Origin: Mactra quadrangularis
Taxonomy: Eukaryota > Mollusca > Bivalvia > Venerida > Mactridae
DNA length: 64,000 nucleotides
Direction: 5' to 3'
NCBI GenBank assembly: GCA_025267735.1
Contig: CM046296.1
Span: forward strand, 25,694,464 to 25,758,463
Both the position numbers and the translations under genes were made by a program. Positions 26,251 through 37,600 of the stretch are shown piece by piece (the stretch's first letter is position 1; each line of letters opens with the position of its first letter). The notes under the pieces were generated by a model, which saw only the letters and a list, made by a program, of their open reading frames with translations, had not been told where the DNA came from and did no database searches.

Positions 26251-28449
26251 TTATAATAAAGAATCTCTTAGTTCAGAACTTTTGAAAATAAAAACAGACA
26301 AGTTACGTTGGGTTTTTTTACTACTAGTTTGTAACAAGTCCTTAAATTTAATAGTATTTGCATGTCTCCAATAAAATTTTGGAATATATTTTTTTCTAAG
26401 TTCTCTATATAAGGAGCATTCAAGTACAAAATGGTATTCGTCCTCTATTGTGTTACAAGAAAGACATTTTCGATCATGGACAGGTATAGCATTAGGTTTC
26501 ATCCACCTACCAACTTCAATATTTAAACGATGTGAAGATACCCTTAATTTAGTGAGCGTTCTTCTATATTTGCTTATGTTAATAAAGTCTAAGTATGATT
26601 GAAATTTAAATTCTGCAAATAATCTGTATGTTAAGGATCTGCTTGAATTATTAATATCATTATACCAGCTTTGTAAGTATTGATCTTTAATTCTTGTCTT
26701 TAAAAGATATAAAAATACTTTATCATCACCAACTGATTGATTAATCCATACCTCACTGAAACCTAGTCTATCAAGTATATTCTTAACATTTCTTGCCCAT
26801 GAATTTTTGTTTGGGTATAAGTCCATATCGTTTAACATCATTTTATATACTAGTTTTATATATCTATTATCATCTGTGTTAATTATTTTTAACCAGTATC
26901 TAATAGTGTTACAAATTAATTTATTATGAAGTGGGATCTTCCCTAATTCACCATATACAAATGTGTTTTGAGTTTGTTGTTTGATACCTAATAATTGTTT
27001 ATAAAACTTTAAGTTAATTCTATCAACTTCCTTCGTGCTATAGCAAGCCCAGATTTCACTACCGTAGCTAAGAATAGGTTCAACTAATTTTTCATATAAA
27101 TCTAGTTGGTGGCTAATAGTAAGGTTAGAAAAGTTATTCACATAAGATTTCATTTTAAAAATTCCTTTCATTGCTTGTCCAGCTAAAGCTTCTAATGCAT
27201 GTTTAAAAGATCCACCTGTGGAAAACACTATGCCTAAGTACGTAAATTTATTTACAATGTCTATAGTTTGTCCTTTATACTTAAATGTATTGTTTTGTAT
27301 TGAGTAACCTCCCTTTCTAAAAATCATGATTTTGGTTTTTCCAACATTTACTGATAGTTTCCACCTATTGCAATAATCCTCTAAAATATCTAAACCTTTT
27401 TGTAAGCCTTCTTTACTTTCTGAAAAAATTACAATATCGTCTGCATATAAAATTAAATATAGTTTAAGCATCCCAATATCTACCCCTTCATGCCCATGTA
27501 AAATAAATGTCTGCTCTATGTCATTTAAATAGATTGCAAATAATAGTGGAGATAAACTCTCACCTTGTCTAACACCTAAATTACAGATAAAATCATTGCT
27601 AAGTGTATTGTCACATTTCACCCTTGACTTAACTTCTGAGTACATAGAATAAACAATATCAAAAATTTTACCCCTAAGTCCTATTTGTAACATTTTATAC
27701 CATAATATATCCCTTATTTCATAATCAAAGGCTTTGGAAAAATCAATGAAAGCTGCATATAGTTTTTTTCCTGTTATTAACATATGATTCATGACATTGT
27801 ATAAAATAAATATATTGTCTATAGTAGACATATTTTTTCTAAAACCAGATTGGGCTTGTATATATACATTATATTGTTCCATCCAGGTATTAATTCTATT
27901 ATTCAAGATTTTTGTAAATAATTTACCTAAAGTTGATAAAAGAGTTAACCCACGATAATTATTCGGATCTGAAGCCGAATTTTTTTTGTAAATTGGAACT
28001 ATATGTCCTTCTATCCAGGTTTCTGGAAAAAAACCCAGGTCAAATATCTTATTAAATAATAAATGCAGGTAGATGTGTATTTTATCTGTTCCATACTTAA
28101 AAAACTCGTTAAGTACAAAATCTGGACCTGATGATTTACCATTACTTAACTGTTTACAAGCTTTTTTGATCTCACTTAACAAAATTTCTGTATTTAATTC
28201 TTCAAACATTATTTTTAATTCTCCGTTTAGGTAACGTTCATTAAATTGTATAACATCTTCATCTGCATGGAAAAATTGTGATTCGGGATCGTTAATGGCT
28301 TTAAAATACTCTTCAAACTGAGTTAAAGAAGGTTGTTTATTACTTTTACTACTATGACATGTTTGATTTTTTAGAAGTTTCCAATATTCTTTGGCATTTT
28401 TATATCTATGTTTTAATAAGTCATCAGTAAGCGTAGATTTGTACTCCAA
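26251..28449 (-). CDS. LINE ORF2: reverse transcriptase and C-terminal zinc motif
   Basis: An open frame of 732 codons encodes a non-LTR retrotransposon protein that copies its own RNA into the genome. In order it shows SSGPD near residue 107, NYRGLTLLSTLGKLF near 163-178, AFIDFSKAFD near 233 (motif A), GVRQGESLSPLLFAIYLND near 292-310 (motif B), YADD near 335 (catalytic motif C), and a CLSCN-H-C zinc-binding-like motif near 660-680. The open frame has no internal stop, so the copy is fairly young. The apparent first codon is TTG and not a true start; coding sequence continues upstream after a one-base shift. The endonuclease domain is missing. The clade is not settled (I-, L2/CR1- or RTE-like). 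It lies in the Ig gene's intron on the same strand. Confidence 0.9.
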   Translation of the reverse strand: MEYKSTLTDDLLKHRYKNAKEYWKLLKNQTCHSSKSNKQPSLTQFEEYFKAINDPESQFFHADEDVIQFNERYLNGELKIMFEELNTEILLSEIKKACKQLSNGKSSGPDFVLNEFFKYGTDKIHIYLHLLFNKIFDLGFFPETWIEGHIVPIYKKNSASDPNNYRGLTLLSTLGKLFTKILNNRINTWMEQYNVYIQAQSGFRKNMSTIDNIFILYNVMNHMLITGKKLYAAFIDFSKAFDYEIRDILWYKMLQIGLRGKIFDIVYSMYSEVKSRVKCDNTLSNDFICNLGVRQGESLSPLLFAIYLNDIEQTFILHGHEGVDIGMLKLYLILYADDIVIFSESKEGLQKGLDILEDYCNRWKLSVNVGKTKIMIFRKGGYSIQNNTFKYKGQTIDIVNKFTYLGIVFSTGGSFKHALEALAGQAMKGIFKMKSYVNNFSNLTISHQLDLYEKLVEPILSYGSEIWACYSTKEVDRINLKFYKQLLGIKQQTQNTFVYGELGKIPLHNKLICNTIRYWLKIINTDDNRYIKLVYKMMLNDMDLYPNKNSWARNVKNILDRLGFSEVWINQSVGDDKVFLYLLKTRIKDQYLQSWYNDINNSSRSLTYRLFAEFKFQSYLDFINISKYRRTLTKLRVSSHRLNIEVGRWMKPNAIPVHDRKCLSCNTIEDEYHFVLECSLYRELRKKYIPKFYWRHANTIKFKDLLQTSSKKTQRNLSVFIFKSSELRDSLL

Positions 28450-28743
28450 TTTTTTTCTTCGAAATTAACGATTTATATTTAGATCTTGACTTAGTCATTG
28501 CCTTTCTATTAAATTCACTTCTGTCCTTCCTGTATTTATTAAGGTTATTGTAAAAAACATTTCTGCCTTCAATACATTCTTGATCAAACCATTTATTTTG
28601 AAGAGATAAGGAATCAAAGTTTCTCGACGTCTCATTGGGCTTTCTAATATTTTTCTTAAAAAGTGTTGAACAAATGTCATCAACAATATTATAAAAATAA
28701 TCTAAATTCGATTTAACATCATCAATATGTGTTTGCCTCTGAA
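28450..28743 (-). pseudogene. LINE ORF2 linker, frameshifted from main frame
   Basis: Upstream of the 732-codon frame the minus strand is open in another frame for about 97 codons. It shows the linker typical of LINE proteins between endonuclease and reverse transcriptase: KWFDQECIEGRNVFYNNLNK then YRKDRSEFNRKAM. The frames meet at a run of seven A (28450-28456 region), where a one-base slip explains the shift. A stop just upstream of 28743 and loss of similarity mark the probable 5' truncation. Confidence 0.75.
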
Positions 28744-29310
28744 CATTTTATATTTTCTTGTTAAATGATTCTAACAAAAATATTGGAAATGGAAAAAAAT
28801 ATTTTCATTATATATTAGCTACTGTGAATCATGTTTTCAAGTAAGTTCTGTTGTATTGTTTTCTCCTGATGACACTTAGATGTAAAACTTAGATAGCAAG
28901 TACATGTTTTTTGTCATTGTATGAATAAAAAGTTGGTCCATTTAAATTTCTTTATTGAAAACCCTGTGTACGCTATACATATCTGACAAGAAATAAAGAA
29001 GAAATACAGGAGCCAAAAGAATATTTTAAATCATTCTACTACAATACTAGAAACCTCACGAGAAGAATTATCGTAAGTCAAAATCATAAATGTTTTAAAA
29101 TAGTATTTAATACTAATGTCTATCAATTCATATATTAGTAATGTCAGAGAATAATACTCGTGCAGTTATAGTATGATGCTAAGTATATAGTAGTATAAAA
29201 ATAGTTAAATTTACTAACAAAATGCTAAAACAGTTAATTAGAATCTATAGTTTAAATCGAGTACTTATAAATAAAAACATGACTGAACAAAACTAGTTCT
29301 ATGTACTTAC

Positions 29311-29524
29311 CTAAAACTGAAAGTGTTATATTTCTTCTTATTTTCTCACTTTTTAAGCTAACTTGGCATTCATATGTCCCTGAATCAAAGGTTTGAGCAT
29401 TTTTTATACTTAAATTCCATTCTTCTAAATGTAAGACTCTAACAAGTTTAAATCTATCAATTTCTAAAAATTGGGACTTTCCTACTGTTATAGGTACGTT
29501 GTATGGTAATTTTCGCCATGACAC
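29311..29524 (-). CDS. Ig gene exon: second half of Ig domain 1
   Basis: This 214-nt exon starts with GTG directly after TTTTTTCAG at 29524 (phase 0) and ends one base into a codon before GTAAGT at 29310 (phase 1). It encodes VSWRKLPYNVPITVG (C strand with the core tryptophan), an IDRF motif, an EEWNLSIKNAQ strand, and DSGTYECQVS with the second disulphide cysteine. The domain ends in NITLSVL. The spacing fits a V-type Ig fold and lines up well with DPR first domains (SW, ITVG, DRF, EW-L-I, DSGTYECQVS). NIT is a possible N-glycosylation site. The open frame continues past the donor by chance. Confidence 0.88.
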
Positions 29525-31466
29525 CTGAAAAAAGTATAGAAAACTATATCTCATGTGCATAGATTATATTTTGTTATATGTATCGTCATCAGTTCTAAAT
29601 TTTGCTTTTGGGTATAGTTTTATTAAAACACACTTACATGTACTAGTTTAATGATAAAAAAGAGTTCACTAAATGCATTCCCATAACCAAACTGGTCGGA
29701 TAGCATTTCTTGCTTAAATCTGCCAAACGTCACATGCGTCGCTCAATTTTGAAACTGAAAAAGTCACTAATTTTTTGTTAGTTATCCAATAACCTCTCAT
29801 TAAGAATTTTTTCTAACATAAAGGCCAAAATATGGATTTTGTTGGGACTAACCAATACAAAAATAGCTGTATTGACAAATTATTATAACAATGGCGCATG
29901 TTCATTATTGACTGACCATCCCATTAGTTAGTACAGTTGGAGTGCAAAACTACTGTTTACACGAGGAAAATTGACATTTCACTTTCATGCGCCTCTCCTC
30001 TACGCCTCCAAATAATGTTAGTTTTGATTTCGGTATTGCTAAACTGTATCAGTTCTAAAATTCTGAATTCAAAGAACTATTATAACAACAAAACTCGCAG
30101 TTTGTGTATCTGTAGGTCTATAGATAACAAATAACATGTGCAAACTTGACTTCTGTTATTCCCAAGTTAGTTCCGATGTCTCAATTATTTCCTTACAAAC
30201 CTTCTCATTCAAGTACAATGTATGTTTCATCATTAAAATCTGCACCACTAAGACATTTTCAATACTGTAGCATGCTCGGATATTAGACAGTACACAGTAC
30301 ACCAGATCAAAATGTAGATGTTACAAATGATGTGTCACCCAATCACGTGCACGTGATGCTATCTAGATCCCTAGTTATATCAAGAATGTTGTAAATATGC
30401 ATCTTATATTAATCTTGCACGAGATACATGATAGAATACAGTCTAAGTTGTCTATCTCATCTTCTTTGTCTGGCTGTATCCATTTGCTTGAAGCCATTGT
30501 CGGACAACATTTCTAATTGACTTGACGACCTTGGTTTTTGTTCGCTGATCCGCTGCACATTTGTTGGTTTTCGCAGTTATTAGTAATTATTATTGCGTAA
30601 GTTGTTATAATTGTCGTAGATGATGTAAAATTTCCGAATTTTAATTCGGAATCATTTCGTTTGATCATTATAAACACATTTCAGAAATACTAAGTTGCAT
30701 TACAAAATCGCTTCTATTTGCTTATAAAAAAGAACACAGTGACATTGGATATTGTGAATGTCTTTGTTAATATACGGTGTTAATACCCTGACGTACTTTT
30801 GTCAAGTGAGACATAAACCTGATTAGGAGTCAATGACTGTGTTAACATTTGTCTGAGGAATGTACTTAACGAATGACCAAATAGTGCATAAAAAGAAAGT
30901 AATGAAGCTGACTTCATGCAATTTTGACAAACTTATTTGAAAGCGAAATGACATTGATTATTCTCAAAATATGCATAAATGTATACTGTTTTGGGAAAGT
31001 AAAACAATGCTTGATTCCTACAAATGTTGTCTATGTCAAGTACATGATTACGATAAAACAAATGGACTCTTGCAAGTACGAGGCCGTAAACTGTTAGAAA
31101 AATGACTGGGCGAAAGCAGACAACAAACAATGCAAGCTATGATGCAACGAATAAACTCTGCTTAATCCAATAAGTGATAATTGGCAGTTCCAGGTGTCAG
31201 ATCACCTTGAATGACAATCGCCTATTCGTGTAAATTTTCATAGCAAACTCAGTTGGCGTTACTGACAGTCGTACTCTTTCGGGTAATTCCTAAAGAAAGT
31301 AGCCAAAGCTGACAATTAAAACATCGGTATTCCGCGAGAAAATGTGCATTTTTTCCGAAGTGCGTTTAAAGCAAACTAGTAAAAGTAAATCAGCGACTTA
31401 AGATTTCATTTTACCATACAGAGTAGTTGAGATGGTCAAAGTTCAGAATAAAAAAAGCTGACTTAC
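29525..31466 (-). other. Intron splitting Ig domain 1
   Basis: The intron is 1942 bp with a GTAAGT donor and a TTTTTTCAG acceptor. It contains a 16-bp perfect palindrome with two abutting CACGTG boxes at 30342-30357. I see no gene or clear transposon in it. Confidence 0.75.
30342..30357. promoter_or_regulatory. Double E-box palindrome
   Basis: ATCACGTGCACGTGAT is a perfect 16-bp palindrome with two abutting CACGTG boxes (30344-30349 and 30350-30355), the binding motif of many bHLH factors. It lies in the intron that splits Ig domain 1. Regulatory use is inferred only from the motif. Confidence 0.3.
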
Positions 31467-31582
31467 CGTTTTAGTGCCAAGGTTCTCAACTCCACATCGT
31501 AATATAGCCACGGCTCCTTTATTAACTATAACATGTTGTGGAGTATTGGTAAAGCTGGGTAATGGTCCATCAAGTGGAAATA
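31467..31582 (-). CDS. Ig gene exon: first half of Ig domain 1
   Basis: This 116-nt exon begins after TATTTTCAG at 31582 in phase 1 and ends with ACG before GTAAGT, in phase 0. It encodes a short linker (PLPSFTNTPQHVIVNKG) and then AVAILRCGVENLGTKT, which holds the B-strand cysteine of an Ig domain. The VENL motif just after this cysteine is typical of the first Ig domain of DPR-type proteins. The intron splits the domain between the B strand and the C-strand VSW, completed by the next exon. No upstream exon was identified; a candidate leader near 35.7 kb does not fit the phase. Confidence 0.85.
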
Positions 31583-33360
31583 CTGAAAATATACAAGACA
31601 TAAGTTATATAGTTATATGAATTCATTTTAACATGCATGTGTAACATGACAATGCCCATCAAATGTTCAAAGACTAGCAACCAGCTTATGCATACATATA
31701 TATTTTAACTATCATAATCTGAGGTCTGATTTCGTTGTAATTGTCATGAGAACGTGTACATAAATATATAATTACAGGTATTTTTTTAGTAACTGAATTG
31801 CGTTTCTTGTCAGTGGGTCAGCTCGCATAACATTTACGAAGTACATGGTCTACATGTGCACAGGTTTCATGATTTTAAACTATAGCCTACTAAGTATTAC
31901 CCTCTTATAAATCGTCCATGATATTCATGAAATTAAAAAAAATATTCATGTATCTTGAATACATCGCCGATGATAAATTTGCGATATCACGATTAAATAA
32001 ATAATACAAGAACATGACTCTTGATAATTGCAAATTGAAATAAATGCTTTAAATAGTTTTTCTTCCACTCTCATGAAAATAGCGAAAAACTCTTTCCAAG
32101 TCTAATCACCCGGGGAAGGTGTTGCGAACATGCAGATCTCAAGTTGACGGCGTCATACCTTAAACGTTCCATATCATAATATTTAACTGAACTGAATAAG
32201 ACAATTTAATTTATGCCAATCTTTAAGGAGCTGCTGAAGAAATGAACGTCACTCATGTCAAAATAAATTCTCGATAATTCAGCCTCGGTAATGTATAGAC
32301 TCAAATAAACATTTAAAATAGATTTCACACGCACTAGACACTGTGGCTATAGTTAAATCTACAATTATTAAACTTTTTAGACTTTGACCACAATACATTA
32401 TACAAAACAAGACATTAAATTATTGTTTGCATCATCCTGATAAGAGTTTGGCCTTTGTTTAAAATAAAGTAAAACTGCAACATGCTAATTTCTTGATTAA
32501 ATTCTCTAATTGGCGATACGTGGTCAGTTTTCTTAGAAAATAGCTATCTAGCGATTAGTGCTTTTCTTAAAGTTATAACTCTGTAAAATCGAAGCAAAAG
32601 TATCTAGGGTCAAAGCAATAGCTAGCGATATGTTTACTGTCTAGGAGACTGGCCAATGATCTTTACTCCTTTCACCGAATCGTCAATTTTCGTATATTTC
32701 CGTATCACTTGTAGATTATCAAATAATAGTTTTGTATGTTTATACGTAAAGCTCGAAATATCGAACTTCAAGGAATTTTTATCAAGATGGCCACATTGAA
32801 AATCTCTCCTACTAATGGTTTAATTGAATATCTAAAAACGTAGATTTGATACACGGAATCATTAGAATGATAGTAGTTATACATATTGTCAAGGTATTTA
32901 GATACTTTCAGATTGTTCAATAATATGCTTGCACTTATTTCTAAATAACTTGTTGATGAAAGAAATGTGGTAATTACTACGTCTGGAAACCAATACTGAT
33001 ATCTTTATATACTATCAAATTGTCAAAGTCTATTTTGTCTATATCATACTGATTGATGGGATTCTGGATTGACTAACGATATGGAAAGGTTAACAAGTGT
33101 GTGTGGATGTAATTGTTTATTACTAAATGGTCTGTATAACTCTTAAGGTAAAAACACAGAGAGAATGACTTAAAATATAGAACCATAAAAGAAAGTTATT
33201 ATCACATTCCGTATTTAGAATTCTGAAATGTGAACAGCACAAAATCAAAACTATTGCGACTTGATAGAATTATATATTACAGGTTTTAAGGTAAAATTTG
33301 GCCATACAAAAGCTGCTGACTCGGGTATAAGCCACAAATAAATTAAAAAAGATCTGTAAA
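31583..33360. other. Region 5' of the first Ig exon found, no exon seen
   Basis: This should be intron of the Ig gene if the leader exon lies further right. No convincing exon, SINE or RNA gene was found. Confidence 0.4.
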
Positions 33361-33678
33361 TTAACTATCTACTGTCATAGCTTCTCCAAACAACCATCTC
33401 CAAATAATGATAACCATGCATTGTTTCAATAAAGCTACGTTTTTACCAGGGTCCGTGAGATGAGCCCAGGATACACGTATCAGTTCTTGAGTCAAATCAT
33501 GAACAAAGTGTTGGCCGAGTATGGATAAACATGCGTATCTTCCAGCTACGGCTCCGAACTGGTGTGTTGTTTTGTCCCATGTGCGTACCGTCACCTTGAT
33601 ACGCAAGGCTTCCCACGGCCTACGACTGTCTGCTCGTAAGGGTCCGTAACAAGCCACGATTTTATGGGACTGAGGCAT
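33361..33678 (-). CDS. Unrecognised 105-codon reading frame
   Basis: An ATG-initiated frame runs 105 codons to a TAG in sequence visibly richer in GC than its surroundings. The predicted product starts MPQSHKIVACYGPL and continues RADSRRPWEALRIKVTVRTW and QFGAVAGRYACLSILGQHFV. It has a balanced amino acid mix, unlike the Ile/Asn/Tyr-rich chance frames elsewhere. There is no signal peptide or clear membrane segment. The other two minus-strand frames are broken. I do not recognise the family. It could be an exon, a single-exon gene, or a captured or transposon-derived fragment. It does not supply a phase-compatible upstream Ig exon that I can see. Confidence 0.35.
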   Translation of the reverse strand: MPQSHKIVACYGPLRADSRRPWEALRIKVTVRTWDKTTHQFGAVAGRYACLSILGQHFVHDLTQELIRVSWAHLTDPGKNVALLKQCMVIIIWRWLFGEAMTVDS

Positions 33679-34410
33679 AACACTCTTATAAGGTCAACTA
33701 ATCCAATTTTCTTTTAATAAAATTACAATCTAAACAACAATTCATATCATCATATACTTAGACAGTCAAGATACCCTTTCCCTTCTGATGTTTTTCTTAA
33801 TTCTTCACACAGAAAAGAACGTGTGTTTCTGCTTTAATGAATACAGATATTTTACACCTTAATATATTTCAAGGAATAAAAACGACGTAAGAAATCTCAT
33901 ATATGCGACCCAATTGACATTCACAGTGTCTGTATATTAACACAAAATGTTTATTAAGTTAAAAATAATGATTGTACGATTGAATGACAAATCGCTCGTA
34001 AAAAAAGTGTACATAGTTCATACTAAAAACGAAATTAACAAGGAATGCATCACTGATGTACTTTGTATAGTCACATAAAACGAAGCGTTAATTTATTACC
34101 CTGCGTTAAACTTAAACTTTTTCATTTGATTAAACGCCTATTTCTATATTACATATTCAATGGCGTTGTACAAAAATGCGTTAAAGGAAGTGAGTATTTT
34201 TCTTGGAATGTCTCGTGTTTTGATCTATTCAATTTAGTTTGATGATAAACTGTATTATGTTTAACTCCCCATATATGCATTTTTCCATATATATTTTCTG
34301 TGTAGTTTGTTCAGCGAAGACTGGCAGCTTTTAAGACAATCAAAATCGGTGGAATAAATATAGGAACTTTTCTCTTCTTAAATTGAGCGTTATGGACTTA
34401 CGAAAGCTTG
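33679..34410. other. AT-rich stretch, nothing recognised
   Basis: No exon, RNA gene or repeat could be identified between the 105-codon frame and the next SINE-related copy. Confidence 0.4.
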
Positions 34411-34625
34411 ATTGTTTGTTTGTTTGTTTGTTTAGGTTTTACGGCGCATTAACACAGAAAGGTTATATTGCTCCGAAAGCAGTTGATGATTACAATTGAT
34501 GCAACCGAATCATAATGGTTTTAAGTCCTATATTTTATGATAAATATTTATTTCCTTTACATAATAGAGTATCGCATATGATAATACCGATTGAAAAAGT
34601 TCTCTAAGTGAGTTAACCTTAAAAT
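34411..34625 (-). mobile_element. SINE-related repeat, copy 2
   Basis: The plus strand shows a (TTTG)n run, then AGGTTTTACGGCGCATTAAC; on the minus strand this is the GCGCCGTAAAACC tail with AAAC repeats. About 190 bp match the copy at 10738-10935, including TTTTAAGTCCTATATTTTAT and GTTCTCTAAGTGAG. The (AAAC)n tail is longer and cleaner than in copy 1, suggesting this is the younger copy. Confidence 0.75.
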
Positions 34626-37600
34626 GTTTGTCACAGATGTAATTAAAAAAATGTTTGAAATTTACTTGATTATATAGCTGAATAAAAATCACATGCAAAA
34701 CAAATTTATGAAGTAAAGGTAAATCAAGATTAATAATATGAAGTCTTCACTATTCAATCAACATGTCTGTCAGTTATACAACGTTTTGTAATTTATCATT
34801 CAACATCTATGTTAAGAAGGAAATGTTTTGCACATAAAATCTGCAGCATATCTTATCATGCACACAAAAACAATACATCAACGATATAACTTCATCAGTC
34901 TTTGAAAGAAAATGGAATTATATGAAGACATATAATTCGAATCAAAACGTCTCTGCAATGCTTTTTTCGTGCTTGTTTGTATACATTGAATTTATCAAAT
35001 CCAAGATATAGATGTGGGTGTTAGTGGAAGATTAAAAATCAATCCACGGCAAATAGTATAATTAATAGTTATAAATTATATTGAACGAAAAACAAATCTA
35101 CTGAATAGATGCATAAACAGTGGCAGTGAATCATAAGATTGAACGAACAAAAACCTGTTTGACACTAGCGTTAACAGTTGTCGAGGCTGCATAGAGCACT
35201 CAAAAACAAATAAATTACTTGTGCAGAAATGTCCGTAAAATTATCCCTAATGTTCTAAAGCAATAAGTGCAAAGCAATGCAATGACAGATTGTCAAATAA
35301 GTTATTTATCTAGTATGCCTTTTAATGCATATAACATATAAAATCGCAATTAGCATGAATTAACATTGCACTCACGACAGCGTGGTTTTGGTTATATGAC
35401 AATTATGCATTTATAGAGTAATTAACACATTTCTATAATTCCTAGTTTCACCATTTTTGCGTAATTGTTTGCCGGTGGATTAGTTGTAAACTTGTTATCA
35501 TGCGCACCGTTTCATAACCTAGAAAGTTACAAAAAGAAACAGTCAACGACCCTCTAACAACAGGCTAGTTTTGATTTACGTGCATATCTTTAACAGATAA
35601 AAAACATCTGCACTGCTTGGCATCGGTTTTTTCTGTACCGCCCTTGTTTGTAACATATTTCTGGCGCCTAAAATTGTTGTGAAAATTTACCTGACATGTA
35701 ACATCAACTAGCGAAAAAATGCCAATTAAAATGTACATACTTGAGTAATTTATTGTTTTCACGCAAAAACATGTTACTAAATCCAGTTAGACAAGTACGG
35801 ATGATATATACGTAAATAGCTATTACAGATAAAACAAGTGAATTTGACATGTAATGTTGTTTTGTTCAATTATCCATAATATTAACTTTTTAAACAGATA
35901 TATGCTATTATAATTTTTTTTGCGTGACGTATCATTGATAAATAGGCAAAATCATGTGCTACAAGAATGCACTTAGAACCTAACATAGTCTAACAAGTGC
36001 ATCAGTGAATTTTTTAATGGGGGTAGAGTTTAGGTAGCACATGTAGCACATAGCAAAAAATCAACGACATTTGTTTGATAAAATATCTAGACTAACGTTA
36101 TTTCTAAGCAGAAAGGTGTTCACGTATCTAATCCAAGTCATTGAACTGATCTATGTTTTAGCATACTGTGCTCTGCAAAAGTATTGGAGAAATGGATTTT
36201 TTAGAAAAAGTGCCATGCATACAAACTGTCTAAAATTTACTGTCAAGTGAACCACAGAGTAATACGCTTCAGTACACTAAATTATTTAAGCTGGTTGGAT
36301 TAAAATGTGAGATTTATAAAGATATGTCTGCTAACTATACATGTACTAATGAGGGATAATAAAACGAGTAATTCATAGCATTTTCAGATAAACGGGTCAT
36401 ATATTTTTACTAGCTTGTGACCTCATGATGTTCGTTCCATTTGTATAACTAAAATGCATGGTACATGATCTTCTATAAAAACGTCACGCGGTCTGTGTTT
36501 GACTAAATACAAATATCGTATTAAACACCCGTTTGTTCCATGTTTAAACATTGAGCAGCAAAAGTAAAAGTACGATATGAATGTAGTTATTTGTAAGAAA
36601 ATTTCAATTATATTTTATTGAATATGATCTTCTCTCTTATTCCAATTTATCTGTGAATAAACGAGATGAATTACGAATCCATCTGGGACAAGATGTATAT
36701 TTTTGATAACCACTGCCCTATGAATAATAATCGGTACTTACAAAACCACAAACAGCAGAGCGTGTAGAAATGATATATTAGCACTGACAAGTGAATGATA
36801 AACATTGTATTTTAATAAAGTATTATCAGCATTTACAACTAAAACATTTTTGTTCTTAACAAACGAGATATACGAAAGCATTATTCATACAATGCGTTCC
36901 AAAAGTTATTGGAACAGCGTAAATAATGGACTTCATATCAGGCATACTAATAAACGGCATAATTATACATGCAATTAAGTCATACATTCTACTATGCTCG
37001 AAAATGCATGGTTATACCTTAGCACAAAGGTCTCGTTTATTGACTATACCAAAGGAATGAAGGATTACCAAATCTTTAGATTCATACAGCGAGCTTATAT
37101 GTGTAACCAGTTACAAAAAAGAGAAGTATTAATGGATTAGATGGGGCATGCAGTCATAATTTTAGTAAGGCAAAATTTATTAGTCTGTTTGCATAAGTCA
37201 TAATATTCTAGTTAATCCATAATATATAGTTTCACAAGTATCAAGCAATGCAGCTACATAAATATCAGCTTATCATAATGCATCTACCATTATGTATGAT
37301 AACGTGCATTTAATATCAAAGAATAAATTGCAAAAACAACAGAGGTCTACATTTAAATGAATTTATAGCAACAACTCCTATGAATCAACATTATGTGGCA
37401 CTCTCAGAGCAGTGCCACGATAATTTAGCACCTTACTGATCATACTTTTATAAATTGTTATAAAATTTGCAAGAATGTATATAGATGGCAATTAAATGTA
37501 GTACATGTACCACTTTATTAATGTCTTCTATAATGGTAATTGCAGATTTTATATTAATCCATAGTATACTATGTTGCAATTCTACATTTGAAACTGTGAG

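Larger units (their letters stand above)
22549..29310 (-). other. 6.8-kb intron carrying a LINE and repeats
   Basis: This intron joins the Ig1 second-half exon to the microexon. It has a GTAAGT donor at 29310 and a TTTTTTTTTCAG acceptor at 22549. It holds the 5'-truncated LINE (26251 to about 28743), a degenerate CATACATT/CA microsatellite (25740-26070) and a SINE tail fragment (24880-24972). The rest is AT-rich with nothing recognised. Confidence 0.75.
21229..31582 (-). other. Partial gene model: DPR/zig-8-like two-Ig-domain protein
   Basis: Four minus-strand exons join in frame: 31582-31467, 29524-29311, 22548-22522 and 21519-21229, with introns of 1942, 6762 and 1002 bp. All introns are GT-AG. 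The joined product has two Ig domains: Ig1 with the pattern C-GVENLGTKTVSW-RK, DSGTYECQV, and Ig2 with LTCNATG, DWFKDG, GLYVCRAS and ending VDVLN. This order and the Ig1 motifs are typical of the DPR family in insects and of zig-8-like proteins in molluscs, which are neuronal cell-surface recognition proteins. The first exon found starts in phase 1, so at least a signal-peptide exon lies upstream; the C-terminal anchor is also missing. Assignment to DPR/zig-8 rather than lachesin-type is by motif recognition only. Confidence 0.85.

Noticed and set aside
35565..35762. Signal-peptide exon of the Ig gene
   Set aside because: A short hydrophobic start (MYILIGIFSLVDVTCQ) precedes a GTAAAT donor, but it ends in phase 0 while the first Ig exon needs phase 1; the apparent longer start uses GTG.
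37394..37417. Short hairpin (GTGGCACT stem) as an RNA gene or terminator
   Set aside because: An 8-bp stem with an 8-nt loop is expected by chance over 64 kb; no microRNA-like length or mature arm.
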